Positions 8,551-16,848 are shown, counted from the stretch's first letter. The stretch is 51,658 bases of DNA from Propionibacteriaceae bacterium (GCA_017882685.1 JADGPA010000034.1:1-51658), one strand, 5' to 3'. The notes: generated by a model not told the origin, from the letters alone. A program made the numbers and translations.

Positions 8551-9705
8551 ATGACCAGAGCGCTGATCGTCGTCGACACCCAGGTCGACTTCTGCGAAGG
8601 CGGATCGCTCGCCGTGACCGGCGGGGCGGCCGCCGCAGCCCGTATCGCCGAACTGCTGGCCGGTGACCACGGCTACGACCACGTCGTGGCCACGCGAGAC
8701 CACCACATCGATCCCGGCAGCCACTTCTCGGAGACCCCCGACTGGGTCGACTCCTGGCCGCCGCACTGCGTGGTCGGAACACCAGGCGCTGAGCTGCACG
8801 CCGCCCTCGCGGGGTATGGCTTCGAAGCCGTCTTCGAAAAGGGCGAGTACGCCGCCGCCTACTCCGGCTTCGAGGGCCGCAGCGGCGGGGTGAGCCTTGC
8901 CGACTGGCTGGTCGACCACAGCGTGACTGCCGTCGACGTGTGCGGTCTCGCCACCGATTACTGCGTTCGCGCGACCGCGCTGGACGCCGCCACCGACGGG
9001 TTCCCGGTCACTGTGCTGCTGGACCTGACCGCTGCGGTGGCTCCCGAGCGCCTCGGTCGCGTCCTGGACGAGTTCGCGGCCGCCGGCGTCGTGCTTGCCA
9101 CCGCAGTTCCAGGTGCTGCCGGGCACGCCGCGCGACGGACGCTGGCCTGGACCGACGGCGCGTGGACGAACCCCCCGGCATCCGTCGTCGAGGCCGGCGA
9201 CGGTCTCGAGGTGACCGCCGTCGAGGGCTCGGACGCCTGGCGCCACACCGCCTACGGCTTCGTGCACGACACCGAACACGCCCTGCTGGCGCCCCTGGCC
9301 GTGGGCCAGGCCGTCGAGGTGCGCCTGCGCACCACGTTCACCGGCGAGTTCGACCAGGCCGGGGTGTTCGTGAAGGCAGACGAGGAGCACTGGGTGAAGG
9401 CGGGGCTGGAGTTCGCCGACGGCGTCCTAAACCTCGGCGCCGTGGTCACCCTGGAACGCTCCGACTGGTCGGTGGCGCCGGTGGACTGGAACGGCCACGA
9501 GGTGACCGTGCGGGTGAGCCGGTCGGTGGAGTCATTGACGATCCGCGCGAAGGTGGACGACGAGCCGTTCCGCTTGGTGCGGGTGGCGCCGTTTGCCGGT
9601 CGCAGGGTGAGCGCCGGACCATTCCTCTGTGCACCGACCCGCGCCGGCTTCACCGCGACCTTCCTCTTCTGGGACATCGTCCCGGCCGACGCCTCGTTGC
9701 ACTGA
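8551..9705 (+). CDS. pncA: nicotinamidase fused to a C-terminal DUF1349 (concanavalin-like) domain
   Basis: Residues 1 to about 190 are an isochorismatase-fold nicotinamidase that deamidates nicotinamide to nicotinate. Counted from the ATG, the catalytic triad is D9, K97 and C138, and the metal site is D50, H52, H58 and H72, nearly superimposable on M. tuberculosis PncA (D8, K96, C138; D49, H51, H57, H71). Residues from about 197 to 384 form a DUF1349 domain: W/NPP start, GSDAWRHTAYGF, EFDQAGVFVKADEEHWVKAGLE, VVTLERSDWS. Ordinary PncA is about 186 residues, so the second half is an addition. No signal peptide is visible, so the lectin-like domain should be cytosolic. The gene follows pncB by one base. 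Confidence 0.92.
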   Translation: MTRALIVVDTQVDFCEGGSLAVTGGAAAAARIAELLAGDHGYDHVVATRDHHIDPGSHFSETPDWVDSWPPHCVVGTPGAELHAALAGYGFEAVFEKGEYAAAYSGFEGRSGGVSLADWLVDHSVTAVDVCGLATDYCVRATALDAATDGFPVTVLLDLTAAVAPERLGRVLDEFAAAGVVLATAVPGAAGHAARRTLAWTDGAWTNPPASVVEAGDGLEVTAVEGSDAWRHTAYGFVHDTEHALLAPLAVGQAVEVRLRTTFTGEFDQAGVFVKADEEHWVKAGLEFADGVLNLGAVVTLERSDWSVAPVDWNGHEVTVRVSRSVESLTIRAKVDDEPFRLVRVAPFAGRRVSAGPFLCAPTRAGFTATFLFWDIVPADASLH

Positions 9706-9813
9706 ATCGGGGAGCCCAAACCCCCTCTGTTGTGGTTCTGGCCGGGATCGGATCCCCGATCACGGCGTCGACCCGCGCCAAGGTGGTTACGAACGCGGAT
9801 TCCGGCTCGGTAG

Positions 9814-9881
9814 CCACCACAAGTCGGGTCGCGGGCTGAGCTGCGCCGAGGTGGCCACTCACAACCACCACAATTCGGGTC
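9814..9881. repeat. direct repeat pair in the pncA-arfB intergenic region
   Basis: CCACCACAAGTCGGGTC (9814-9830) recurs as CCACCACAATTCGGGTC (9865-9881), 16 of 17 bases identical and 51 bases apart. An inverted partial copy, TTGTGGTT, lies near 9730. The 203-base gap 9706-9908 contains no supported gene. The repeats look like a dispersed intergenic element; the ACAAGTCGG core also appears in the hairpin at 26109-26162. Confidence 0.55.
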
Positions 9882-9896
9882 AGGCCCCCGACAACG

Positions 9897-9902
9897 TACG
9901 GT
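9897..9902 (+). promoter_or_regulatory. putative -10 element of a leaderless arfB promoter
   Basis: TACGGT lies six bases before the GTG start; no ribosome site is present. Confidence 0.4.
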
Positions 9903-9908
9903 GTCGGC

Positions 9909-10352
9909 GTGGAAGAACTGCGCGTGCGCCCCGGCCCCGGGCTGCCGGACGGATTGGTGATCCCGGACGGTGAGCTGGCCGAGCGCTTCTCCCGTGCCTC
10001 CGGTCCTGGCGGTCAGAGTGTTAACACCACCGACTCCCGGGTGCAGCTGTCCTTCGACCTCGCCACCACGACCGTGCTCACCGACATCCAGCGCGAACGG
10101 GCTCTACGACGCCTCGCCACACGGCTGGACGGGACCGTGCTCACCGTGGACGCCGCGGAGGAGCGCTCGCAGTTCCGCAACCGGTCGGCAGCCCGGGAGC
10201 GACTGGCCGAGCTGCTGCGCGAGGCGCTCGCCCCGCCACCACCGCAGCGGCGTGCGACCCGGCCCACCCGTGGCTCGATCGACCGGCGGCTGACCAGCAA
10301 GACCCGCCGGGGAGAACTCAAGCGCCAGCGGAGCCGGCCCACGGAGCCCTAG
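9909..10352 (+). CDS. arfB: ArfB/YaeJ-type peptidyl-tRNA hydrolase (ribosome rescue factor)
   Basis: Rescues ribosomes stalled without a stop codon by hydrolysing the peptidyl-tRNA. The 147-residue length matches the family. The catalytic GGQ loop appears as RASGPGGQSVNTTDSRVQL, and a basic C-terminal tail (SKTRRGELKRQRSR) of the kind that enters the empty mRNA channel is present. It lacks the codon-recognition domain of full release factors. It starts with GTG and is convergent with the META-domain gene. Confidence 0.93.
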   Translation: MEELRVRPGPGLPDGLVIPDGELAERFSRASGPGGQSVNTTDSRVQLSFDLATTTVLTDIQRERALRRLATRLDGTVLTVDAAEERSQFRNRSAARERLAELLREALAPPPPQRRATRPTRGSIDRRLTSKTRRGELKRQRSRPTEP

Positions 10353-11273
10353 CTACTCGTCGAACTCCAGCTTCAGATCGACCTGCGAGTCGACCAGATC
10401 GAGGGCGTAGCTGTAGTGCCGCCCGCTCACCAGCGCCGACTCCCCCACGTAGTCGATCGGCTGGTACACGTAACTCTCGCGGGCCGTGGTGACCTTCAGG
10501 TAGGTGTAGCTGTAGGCCTGCTTCACCGGCGTGTACTCCGACATCGAGCCGGCCCGTAGGGGGCCGTAGTGCACCTTCTCACCGCTCGGAAAGACGGCGT
10601 AGACGTCGGTGAAGTCGACGCTGGAGGCATTGCGGATTCGGATCTCCACCGCAGCGGTCGGCACCGCCGTGGGCGTCGGCCCGGGAGTCGTGTAGGCCTC
10701 ACTGCTGCGGAAGCGCGCCAGCACGTTGCCCGGCTGGTCGACCAGCTCGATGCTGTCGCCATCCCGATAGACCCGCCGGGTGTCCTCCAGCACCTTCGCG
10801 AAGGTCTGCTGCTGAGTTGGGTTGCAGCCGATGAGGGTGCTGACCCCGGAGCGGGTGATCGTGATCTCGCTGCCGATCAGCCGGTACGTACCGCCGATCA
10901 CGTTGCACGGGTCGGCGCCGGTGAACGTGGAGTCAGTCCTGAACTCAAGGAACGGCATCTTGTCCGGGGCGAACACCGTGGGCTTGCCGTGGAACTCGAC
11001 CGCGATCCAGGTGGTGCCCGTGAGCTTCGCCGGCGCCGCGGCGGTGGGCGGTGCTGCCGGCACCGCCGTCACCGGTTGCCCCCGCACCGTGAGCGCCCAC
11101 GTGCCCAGCCCGGCCACCACGGCCACCACCGCCGCGGCGGCCAGCCAGCGGCCCAGGACCAGCCCGAGTCCCGGCGTCCGCTTCACCTCTGCCGGCTCCA
11201 GCGACGGCACCGGGATCTTGACCGAGTCCACACGGTGCAGTGCGTCGCGGAATGCCCGTTCGGCGTCATCCAT
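10353..11273 (-). CDS. membrane-anchored META-domain protein, possible anti-sigma or ECF partner
   Basis: A 306-residue protein: a short cytoplasmic N-terminus (DAERAFRDALHRVD), one membrane segment at about 42-62, a Pro/Ala linker, a META/HslJ-like domain at about 84-200 (LTGTTWIAVEF, two Cys in ADPCNVIGG and LIGCNP), and an unrecognised C-terminal domain at about 215-306 rich in Tyr (YSYTYLKVTTARESYVYQPI). The ATG overlaps the end of the sigma factor gene by eight bases. That position is typical of an anti-sigma factor, but no ZAS motif is visible, so regulation of the sigma factor is inference. Confidence 0.8.
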   Translation of the reverse strand: MDDAERAFRDALHRVDSVKIPVPSLEPAEVKRTPGLGLVLGRWLAAAAVVAVVAGLGTWALTVRGQPVTAVPAAPPTAAAPAKLTGTTWIAVEFHGKPTVFAPDKMPFLEFRTDSTFTGADPCNVIGGTYRLIGSEITITRSGVSTLIGCNPTQQQTFAKVLEDTRRVYRDGDSIELVDQPGNVLARFRSSEAYTTPGPTPTAVPTAAVEIRIRNASSVDFTDVYAVFPSGEKVHYGPLRAGSMSEYTPVKQAYSYTYLKVTTARESYVYQPIDYVGESALVSGRHYSYALDLVDSQVDLKLEFDE

Positions 11274-11781
11274 TGCCCTGACCCTCCTCCAGGCGCGAAC
11301 GCAAGGCTGCGAGCGCGCGGTGTACATGGGAGCGGGCGGTGGCCTCCGGGCACCCGAGCGCTGCGCCGATCTCGGCGAAACTCAGGTCCTGGTAGAACCG
11401 CAGCACCACAGCTGCCCTCTGGGTGGCAGGCAGGCTCGTGCAGAGCCGCCATGCTTCGTCGGCGTTGGCGATGGCCCACGCCGGGTCGGCTTCGACCTTC
11501 GCCTGCGGCAGCAACTGCGGCTCGGCAACCGGACGCGAGCGCCCGCGCCGACGGATCGTCGCAAGGCACGCGTTGACAACGCAGCGGTGCACGTAGGCGT
11601 CCCGCGTGTCGCTGTCGGCCAGCCGTCCCCACCGCGGCAGAACCCCTTCCAGCGCGTCCTGGACGGCGTCGCGGGCATCGTCCCAGTTGCCGGTGACCAG
11701 GAACGCCAGGCGCAGCAGCCGCTCGGAGCGGCTGCGGATGAAGCCCTCGAAATCGGGCCCACCATTCGCGACCGCGGCCAC
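11266..11781 (-). CDS. ECF sigma factor, SigE-like family
   Basis: An alternative RNA polymerase sigma factor of 171 residues. Region 2 is RSRSERLLRLAFLVTGNWDDARDAVQDAL and region 4 is LPATQRAAVVLRFYQDLSFAEIGAALGCPEATARSHVHRAL. The linker and the FIRSRSERLL start resemble the actinobacterial SigE/TIGR02983 group. I placed the start at GTG 11781, which has AGGGGAG five bases upstream; a GTG at 11811 is in frame but sits directly against a TAGGGT -10-like hexamer. It overlaps the downstream META-domain gene, so the two are probably co-regulated. Confidence 0.9.
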   Translation of the reverse strand: MAAVANGGPDFEGFIRSRSERLLRLAFLVTGNWDDARDAVQDALEGVLPRWGRLADSDTRDAYVHRCVVNACLATIRRRGRSRPVAEPQLLPQAKVEADPAWAIANADEAWRLCTSLPATQRAAVVLRFYQDLSFAEIGAALGCPEATARSHVHRALAALRSRLEEGQGNG

Positions 11782-11814
11782 TGCTGCTCCCCTGGAGTCG
11801 GTTACCGCCACACC

Positions 11815-13164
11815 CTAAAGAGTCGCCGGGGAGGGGTTTCGTTGCACGCCGCCGGATTCGAGGTCTGGTGCGGTCGGCGTCGACGGTGCGGATGCACAGA
11901 TCCGCTCGAGCCCTTCCTGCAGCGCGACGCCCATCACCTCGGCGTCGAGGGCCCCGGCATCGACGTGCGCAACGCACTCGAGCCGGCCGCCGTACGACAT
12001 GGCGGAGATGCCGAGACGGACGTTGCCCTGGATCGGGGTCACCGGCCAGGCCCGCTCCAGCGGCGCGCCGGCGAGGGACAGCAGCTGCGCGGGACCACGG
12101 ACGTTGGTGACGAACAGCGCGACGAAGCGCTGCCGCTTGGCGAGGAAGGCGAAGATCCGGGTCCCCCACGCTGAACGGGTCAGCTCATAGGTGCCCAGGG
12201 CGCGAGCCTCCGCCTTCGCCACCTTCGTTGTGCCCGCGATCCGTGCGACGCGGGCTGCCACGTCGGCTTCTGCCAGCGGCAGCGGAACCACCATGACGCC
12301 GACGGCGTTCCCGGACGTGCCGCGATCCGGGAGCGCAACCGGGATGCTGGCGGGCAGCTCCGTGGGTACCTGCTCCCCCGCCGCCCGAAGGGTGTCGGCC
12401 ACACCTGCGGCGACAGCAGCCAGCAGGGCGTCGTTGACGGTTCCGCCCGCCGCACGGGCACCACCGGCGAGCGCCTCGAGCGGGACGTCGCCGAAGGCGA
12501 TCCCACGGCGGTGACTGATCGGGCCGAGCAGGGCTGTCTGCCCGAGACGCACGCTGAACATGGCGGACAGCCGAGACAGACCGCCCAACAGCCCGCGCCA
12601 CCTGGATGGTCGCGGCCGATCCGGGCGCGGGGCCGGCACTGGCCGGTCCGCAGGCTGGGGGTCGGGTGAGGGATCGAAGAGCAGCTGGGCCAGGCGGACG
12701 CCGGCCACTCCGTCGGCCACAGCATGGTGGATCCGCAGGATGATGCCGGTGCCGGCTTCTGCGGCGCCGGGCACGATCAGCAGCTCCCACAGCGGACGAT
12801 CGGCCGGCAGCGGTGTTGTCATCAGGGTGGCGCACACGGCACTGAGGCCGTCCGTTCCGGTGACCTGCTCCGTCTGGCGCACCTGGCGGGCGAGGTCGGG
12901 TGGGCAGGTCTCCCAGACGGGCCGCCGGGACGTCCCGCCCACGCGCTGGCCGAATCGTCGCAACCCCGGCAGTGAGGGATCTGCGAGCCTTTCGCCGATC
13001 ACGTCGCGTAGCCGTTCAAGGTCCGCGCCACCGTCTGCGCCGACAAAGCCGCCCGGCCCGAGGATGCCGGCCATCAGGAACACGTTGACCTGGTCGACGG
13101 CGTCGAGGATCACATTGGACGCGTCTGCCGCGGAGAGGGATTCGGTACTCCGACGATCGGGCAC
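11815..13164 (-). CDS. wax ester synthase/diacylglycerol acyltransferase (WS/DGAT) family protein
   Basis: A 449-residue acyl-CoA-dependent acyltransferase that would esterify diacylglycerol or fatty alcohols to make storage lipids. The catalytic HHxxxDG motif is visible as RIHHAVADGVAGV; PLWELLIVPG and the C-terminal FVTNVRGPAQLLSLAGAPL block are family hallmarks. I chose GTG 13164, preceded by AGGA at six bases; GTG 13170 is the alternative. It lies downstream of the universal-stress-protein gene on the same strand, a pairing that recalls stress- or dormancy-linked lipid synthesis in mycobacteria, though no DosR-type box is visible. Confidence 0.9.
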   Translation of the reverse strand: MPDRRSTESLSAADASNVILDAVDQVNVFLMAGILGPGGFVGADGGADLERLRDVIGERLADPSLPGLRRFGQRVGGTSRRPVWETCPPDLARQVRQTEQVTGTDGLSAVCATLMTTPLPADRPLWELLIVPGAAEAGTGIILRIHHAVADGVAGVRLAQLLFDPSPDPQPADRPVPAPRPDRPRPSRWRGLLGGLSRLSAMFSVRLGQTALLGPISHRRGIAFGDVPLEALAGGARAAGGTVNDALLAAVAAGVADTLRAAGEQVPTELPASIPVALPDRGTSGNAVGVMVVPLPLAEADVAARVARIAGTTKVAKAEARALGTYELTRSAWGTRIFAFLAKRQRFVALFVTNVRGPAQLLSLAGAPLERAWPVTPIQGNVRLGISAMSYGGRLECVAHVDAGALDAEVMGVALQEGLERICASAPSTPTAPDLESGGVQRNPSPATL

Positions 13165-13211
13165 GAGCACTCCTGGATCAGGCTGACCAGCGAAACTCCA
13201 GCGTATAGCCG

Positions 13212-13691
13212 TCAGCGATCCGGCGGCGGTGCAGGAATCGAGTCCAGCCCGGGCGTCTCCCCAGGCCACACCACGGCGACCGTGCAGGGCGCGTGGTCGA
13301 TCACGAAGCGGGTGTGCCGACCAAGGCTCCGCGGGCCGAGACGGGTGCGGTCGCCGTCGCGCGCGACGATCAGCAGGTCGATCGCCGCGGCGGCAGCGGT
13401 CACCTCGCGCTCCGTGAAGCCGGTGCGCAGCTGGGCCTCGCAGGGCCGTCCGAGCGCTGCGACGGCCTGGGCGAGCAGGTCCTGCGCTGCGGTACGGCTG
13501 AGCTGGTCGACCGCCGCGGTATCGCTCGCGCGCCGCGCTCGTCCCATCAAACCGGACAAGGGTCCGGTCGGGACACCCTCGGACTCGTCGGCGACGGCCA
13601 CCAGCACCAGCTCGTCGGACGCGGGGCGTCGCCGCATTGCCTGCACGACGGCAGGCCAGGTGCCGGCGGCGATCCATCCTGCAACCTTCAT
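13212..13691 (-). CDS. universal stress protein-like (UspA family) protein
   Basis: A 159-residue single-domain protein. It has a Rossmann-like alternation (DELVLVAVADES, AIDLLIVARDGDRTRLGPRSLGRHTRFVIDHAPCTVAVVW) resembling the C-terminal ATP-binding loop G-x2-G-x9-G-S of UspA proteins. The Gly pattern is partly degenerate, so ATP binding is uncertain. A GGGAG ribosome site lies six bases before the ATG. It begins one base after the permease stop and is followed by the WS/DGAT gene, suggesting a three-gene unit. Confidence 0.75.
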   Translation of the reverse strand: MKVAGWIAAGTWPAVVQAMRRRPASDELVLVAVADESEGVPTGPLSGLMGRARRASDTAAVDQLSRTAAQDLLAQAVAALGRPCEAQLRTGFTEREVTAAAAAIDLLIVARDGDRTRLGPRSLGRHTRFVIDHAPCTVAVVWPGETPGLDSIPAPPPDR

Positions 13692-13692
13692 C

Positions 13693-14964
13693 TCAGACTC
13701 CCATCAGCTGCACCGCGACCCACAGGGCGCCGGTACATGCGATCAGGCTAACCGGGACCGTGAGCAGCCCCAGCTTGGTGAACTCGCCGATCTCGGTGTC
13801 GTGGTCGTGGTCGGCGAGGATGCGACGCCACAGCAACGTGGCCAGCGACCCGACGTAGGTCAGGTTGGGCCCGATGTTCACACCGATCAGGATGGCCAGC
13901 ACTGCAGCCGGGCCGGACGGTGCAACTACCGGCAGCAGCACGAGCACCGCCGGCAGGTTGTTCACAAGGTTGGCCAGCACCGCGGCGAGACCGGCCAACA
14001 GCAGCAGGCTGACCAGGCCGGAACCGGTCGGAACCAGGTGGCCGATCGCTGCGGCCAGCCCGTTGTCGACAACGGCCTTCACGATCACCCCCAGTGCCAG
14101 CACGAACAGCAGGAACCAGACATTGGCCGCAGCGAGCAGTTCGCGCAGTTCCGGCAGATGGCGGCCGGGTGGGTCCATCAGCAGCCGCTTGGTCGCCAGC
14201 ACCAGCACCCCGGCAAGGGCTGCCCAGAAGGGTTCGATGTGCAGCGGCGAGGAGATCACGAAGCCGGCCAGGGTCAGGGCGACCACGACGAGCGCGAACA
14301 CCGGCGTGGGCGTCCGTTGGCCGGTGTCGCGGGGCGTGGCAACCACCGAGAGGTCGCCGGCGAACCAGAGCCGGTGCACCAGGTACTCGATCGCGATGGC
14401 CACCAGCCAGGGCAGCGCCATCAGCGAGCCGAACCTGGCAAAGCTGAGCCCGGCCGCGCCCATGGCCAGCAGGTTGGTCAGGTTGGACACCGGCAGCAGC
14501 AGGGACGCCGAGTTCGCCAGGTGTGAGGTGGCGTAGACGTGCGGCTTGGGGCGTGCGCCCAGGCGGGATGCGGTCGCGAACACCACCGGCGTGAGCAGCA
14601 CCACCGTTGCATCGAGGCTCAGCACCGCGGTGGTGAGCGATGCGACAGCGAAGACCAGCCCAAGCAGCCGCATCGGGCGGCCCCGCGAGCGTCGGGCCAT
14701 CAGCTCTCCGGCGGCGTCGAACATGCCCTCCTCGCGGCAGAGGTGGGCGAGCATCAGGATGGCGGCAAGGAAGGCGACGGTGGGCCCGAGGCCCTGCACC
14801 TCCTGCCACGCCGCAGCCAGCGGGAGCGCTCCGACGGCCACCACCAACAGGGCTGCCGGGACGGCGCCCACACCCTCGGGCAGCCCACGTGGACGGACCA
14901 CAGCGAATCCGAGTACGGCGATGAGGCAGGCAACGGCGATCGCCTCGGCCACCGGTGTGGTCAT
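13693..14964 (-). CDS. ArsB/SLC13-type ion permease
   Basis: A 423-residue polytopic inner-membrane protein with roughly 11-12 hydrophobic segments. The twin conserved loops SLDATVVLLTPVVFATASRLG with SHLANSASLLLPVSNLTNLLA and NLVNNLPAVLVLLPVV with GVNIGPNLTYVGSLATLLWRR are the pattern of ArsB/Na+-anion permeases (SLC13, ArsB, CitM). No arsR, arsC or arsA is adjacent, so an arsenite substrate is not supported; dicarboxylate or another anion is equally possible. It heads the unit with the stress protein and appears leaderless (ACCCTA complement at 14971-14976). Confidence 0.85.
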   Translation of the reverse strand: MTTPVAEAIAVACLIAVLGFAVVRPRGLPEGVGAVPAALLVVAVGALPLAAAWQEVQGLGPTVAFLAAILMLAHLCREEGMFDAAGELMARRSRGRPMRLLGLVFAVASLTTAVLSLDATVVLLTPVVFATASRLGARPKPHVYATSHLANSASLLLPVSNLTNLLAMGAAGLSFARFGSLMALPWLVAIAIEYLVHRLWFAGDLSVVATPRDTGQRTPTPVFALVVVALTLAGFVISSPLHIEPFWAALAGVLVLATKRLLMDPPGRHLPELRELLAAANVWFLLFVLALGVIVKAVVDNGLAAAIGHLVPTGSGLVSLLLLAGLAAVLANLVNNLPAVLVLLPVVAPSGPAAVLAILIGVNIGPNLTYVGSLATLLWRRILADHDHDTEIGEFTKLGLLTVPVSLIACTGALWVAVQLMGV

Positions 14965-14970
14965 GCGGTC

Positions 14971-14976
14971 ACCCTA
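14971..14976 (-). promoter_or_regulatory. putative -10 element of a leaderless permease promoter
   Basis: TAGGGT on the minus strand, then six bases to the ATG at 14964. Confidence 0.4.
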
Positions 14977-15042
14977 GGGGCGGGCGCAGCGGCGCGGCTG
15001 TGAGCAATCGCCGCACAGCGAAACGGGTCTGGAAAAATGGGT

Positions 15043-15873
15043 TCACTGACGGCGGAGGCGATCGCGGAGCTTCAACAACTCGCGGCGCTGGGATTCGGTG
15101 AGGCTGTTGAGGCCGCCGGCGTTGATCTGGTCGAGCAGGGCATCCAGCCGCTCCCGGTCGGACGCGTGCCGGCTGGCCTGGCGAGCACTGGGCCGGGGGA
15201 TCCGGGGTGCACGAGCGGCGACGGGGCGCCCGCGGACCATCCGTCCGGGAATCCAGGAGTACTCGCCGAGCAGGCCGACGGCGCGGGCGACGATGGCGAC
15301 GAGCACGAAGCTGAACAGGAGGCTGAGCAGGCCGGACATGTCGCGCTCCGCCAGCAGGCCGAACACCTGCACGGCCACGAGGATCGCCCCGATGACCCAG
15401 GCGGGGATGTTGAAGAAGAAGGGCCGGCGTGGGTACTCGGCGATCCACAGCAGCAGCAGGAGGAACTCGATGGAGCCGAGGCCGAACAGCCCGCGGCCGC
15501 TCCCTGCGACCAGGGCGACGAGGGTGTAGGCGGCGGTGAACGACGCCCACATCCCCAGCAGCAGCCAGACCATCCGGGTGCGTCCGATCAGCCGTTCCAG
15601 GTCGGTGCCGAAGTACCAGAACAGGGCGAGGGTGATCACTGTTCCCAGCCCGAGGTCGTTCGCGAACGGCCACGTCAACAGCCGCCACGCCTCCCCGGAA
15701 GCGACGGCCTCCGGGGTGTACAGCAGGTGCGAGGGCAGCGAGGGCAGCGCCACCCAGGCTAGCCCGGACAGGACTGCGATCAGGATCACCAGCACCACGG
15801 TGGTGACCTCGATGCGGCCCATCCTGAACCAGGGCTCGCTGTGGTCGTCGCGTGGGCCGAAGAATCCGCTCAT
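15043..15873 (-). CDS. rhomboid-like membrane protein with DUF6576-like tail
   Basis: A 276-residue protein with about six membrane segments and a rhomboid-like layout (GEAWRLLTWPFAND, FWYFGTDLERLIGRTR). The expected catalytic His near the last helices is absent and the serine motif reads GLGSIE rather than GxSG, so it is probably not an active rhomboid protease. The soluble tail after about residue 225 carries RERLDALLDQINAGGLNSL then TESQRRELLKLRDRLRR, a short helical module found on such proteins. It is transcribed towards the permease gene, with 78 bases between. Confidence 0.8.
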   Translation of the reverse strand: MSGFFGPRDDHSEPWFRMGRIEVTTVVLVILIAVLSGLAWVALPSLPSHLLYTPEAVASGEAWRLLTWPFANDLGLGTVITLALFWYFGTDLERLIGRTRMVWLLLGMWASFTAAYTLVALVAGSGRGLFGLGSIEFLLLLLWIAEYPRRPFFFNIPAWVIGAILVAVQVFGLLAERDMSGLLSLLFSFVLVAIVARAVGLLGEYSWIPGRMVRGRPVAARAPRIPRPSARQASRHASDRERLDALLDQINAGGLNSLTESQRRELLKLRDRLRRQ

Positions 15874-15959
15874 TCCCCTAGGTTGCCAGACGAACCCACC
15901 CGTACGCCTCCCCCGTTCCGGCGCTAGCCTTCGGACAAGGGCCGAAGGAGGGCAGAAGA

Positions 15960-16838
15960 GTGTGGGTCGCGTTCGCGTTCGCCTCCGCGTTCTTCGCCGG
16001 ACTCACGGCCATTCTCGCGAAGGTGGGGGTGCGCCACACCGACTCCAACCTGGCCACGGCCATCCGGACGACGGTGGTCCTCGCCGCGGCCTGCCTGATG
16101 GTGCTGCTGGTGGGTTCCGCGCCCCAGGTGGCCACTCTGAGCGCCTCGACCATCGGCTTCCTCGTCGCGTCCGGCCTTGCCACCGGCGGGTCCTGGCTGT
16201 GCTACTTCAAGGCGCTCCAGCTGGGAGAGCTGAACAAGGTTGCTCCCATCGACCGGCTCAGCATCGTGCTCACGGTGGTTCTGGCCATGATCTTCCTCGG
16301 CGAGGCCGACCACCTGGCCACCCGCCTGCCAGGGATCGCCCTGATCGGGGTCGGTACCTGGCTGATGGTGCGGCGGCCAGCCGCGGAGGCCGACGCCACG
16401 CCCGTCCCGGCACCGTCGCGCGGCGGCTGGTTCCTGTACGCGCTCGGCTCGGCCGTCTTCGCCTCGCTGACAGCGTTGCTCGGCAAGGTCGGCATCAGCG
16501 GGGTGGAGTCGAACCTCGGCACAGCGATCCGCACCAGCGTCGTCCTCGTGCTGGCCTGGGGCATCGTCGTTGCCACCGGCAGGAAGACCCGTCGCCCGCC
16601 CATCCCGCGGCGCGACCTCACGTTCATCCTGCTCTCTGGCCTCGCCACCGGGGCCTCGTGGCTGTGCTACTTCAAGGCCCTGCAGGACGGCCCTGCCAGC
16701 GTCGTCGTGCCGATCGACAAGCTGAGCATCGTTGTCACCGTGCTGCTGGCCGGACTGCTGCTGGGCGAACGGCTCACCAGGAGGGGCTGGGCAGGGTTGG
16801 CGCTGATCGTCGCCGGCACCCTGCTGATGCTCCTCTGA
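15960..16838 (+). CDS. EamA/DMT-superfamily transporter
   Basis: A 292-residue inner-membrane protein with ten predicted segments, built of two tandem EamA halves. The duplication is plain: GGSWLCYFKALQLGEL then PIDRLSIVLTVVLAMIFLGE in the first half, and GASWLCYFKALQDGPA then PIDKLSIVVTVLLAGLLLGE in the second. The substrate cannot be predicted. The GTG start at 15960 has GGAGG about eight bases upstream and a TAGCCT -10-like hexamer near 15925. It converges on malQ with ten bases between the stops. Confidence 0.92.
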   Translation: MWVAFAFASAFFAGLTAILAKVGVRHTDSNLATAIRTTVVLAAACLMVLLVGSAPQVATLSASTIGFLVASGLATGGSWLCYFKALQLGELNKVAPIDRLSIVLTVVLAMIFLGEADHLATRLPGIALIGVGTWLMVRRPAAEADATPVPAPSRGGWFLYALGSAVFASLTALLGKVGISGVESNLGTAIRTSVVLVLAWGIVVATGRKTRRPPIPRRDLTFILLSGLATGASWLCYFKALQDGPASVVVPIDKLSIVVTVLLAGLLLGERLTRRGWAGLALIVAGTLLMLL

Positions 16839-16848
16839 TCTGCTCAGC

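Noticed and set aside
13165-13211. DosR-type box before the WS/DGAT gene
   Set aside because: I looked for the DosR consensus because of the WS/DGAT-stress protein pairing, but found no matching palindrome.
13693-14964. Annotation of the permease as an arsenite pump (arsB)
   Set aside because: The fold fits, but no ars genes or ArsR site accompany it, so the substrate is left open.
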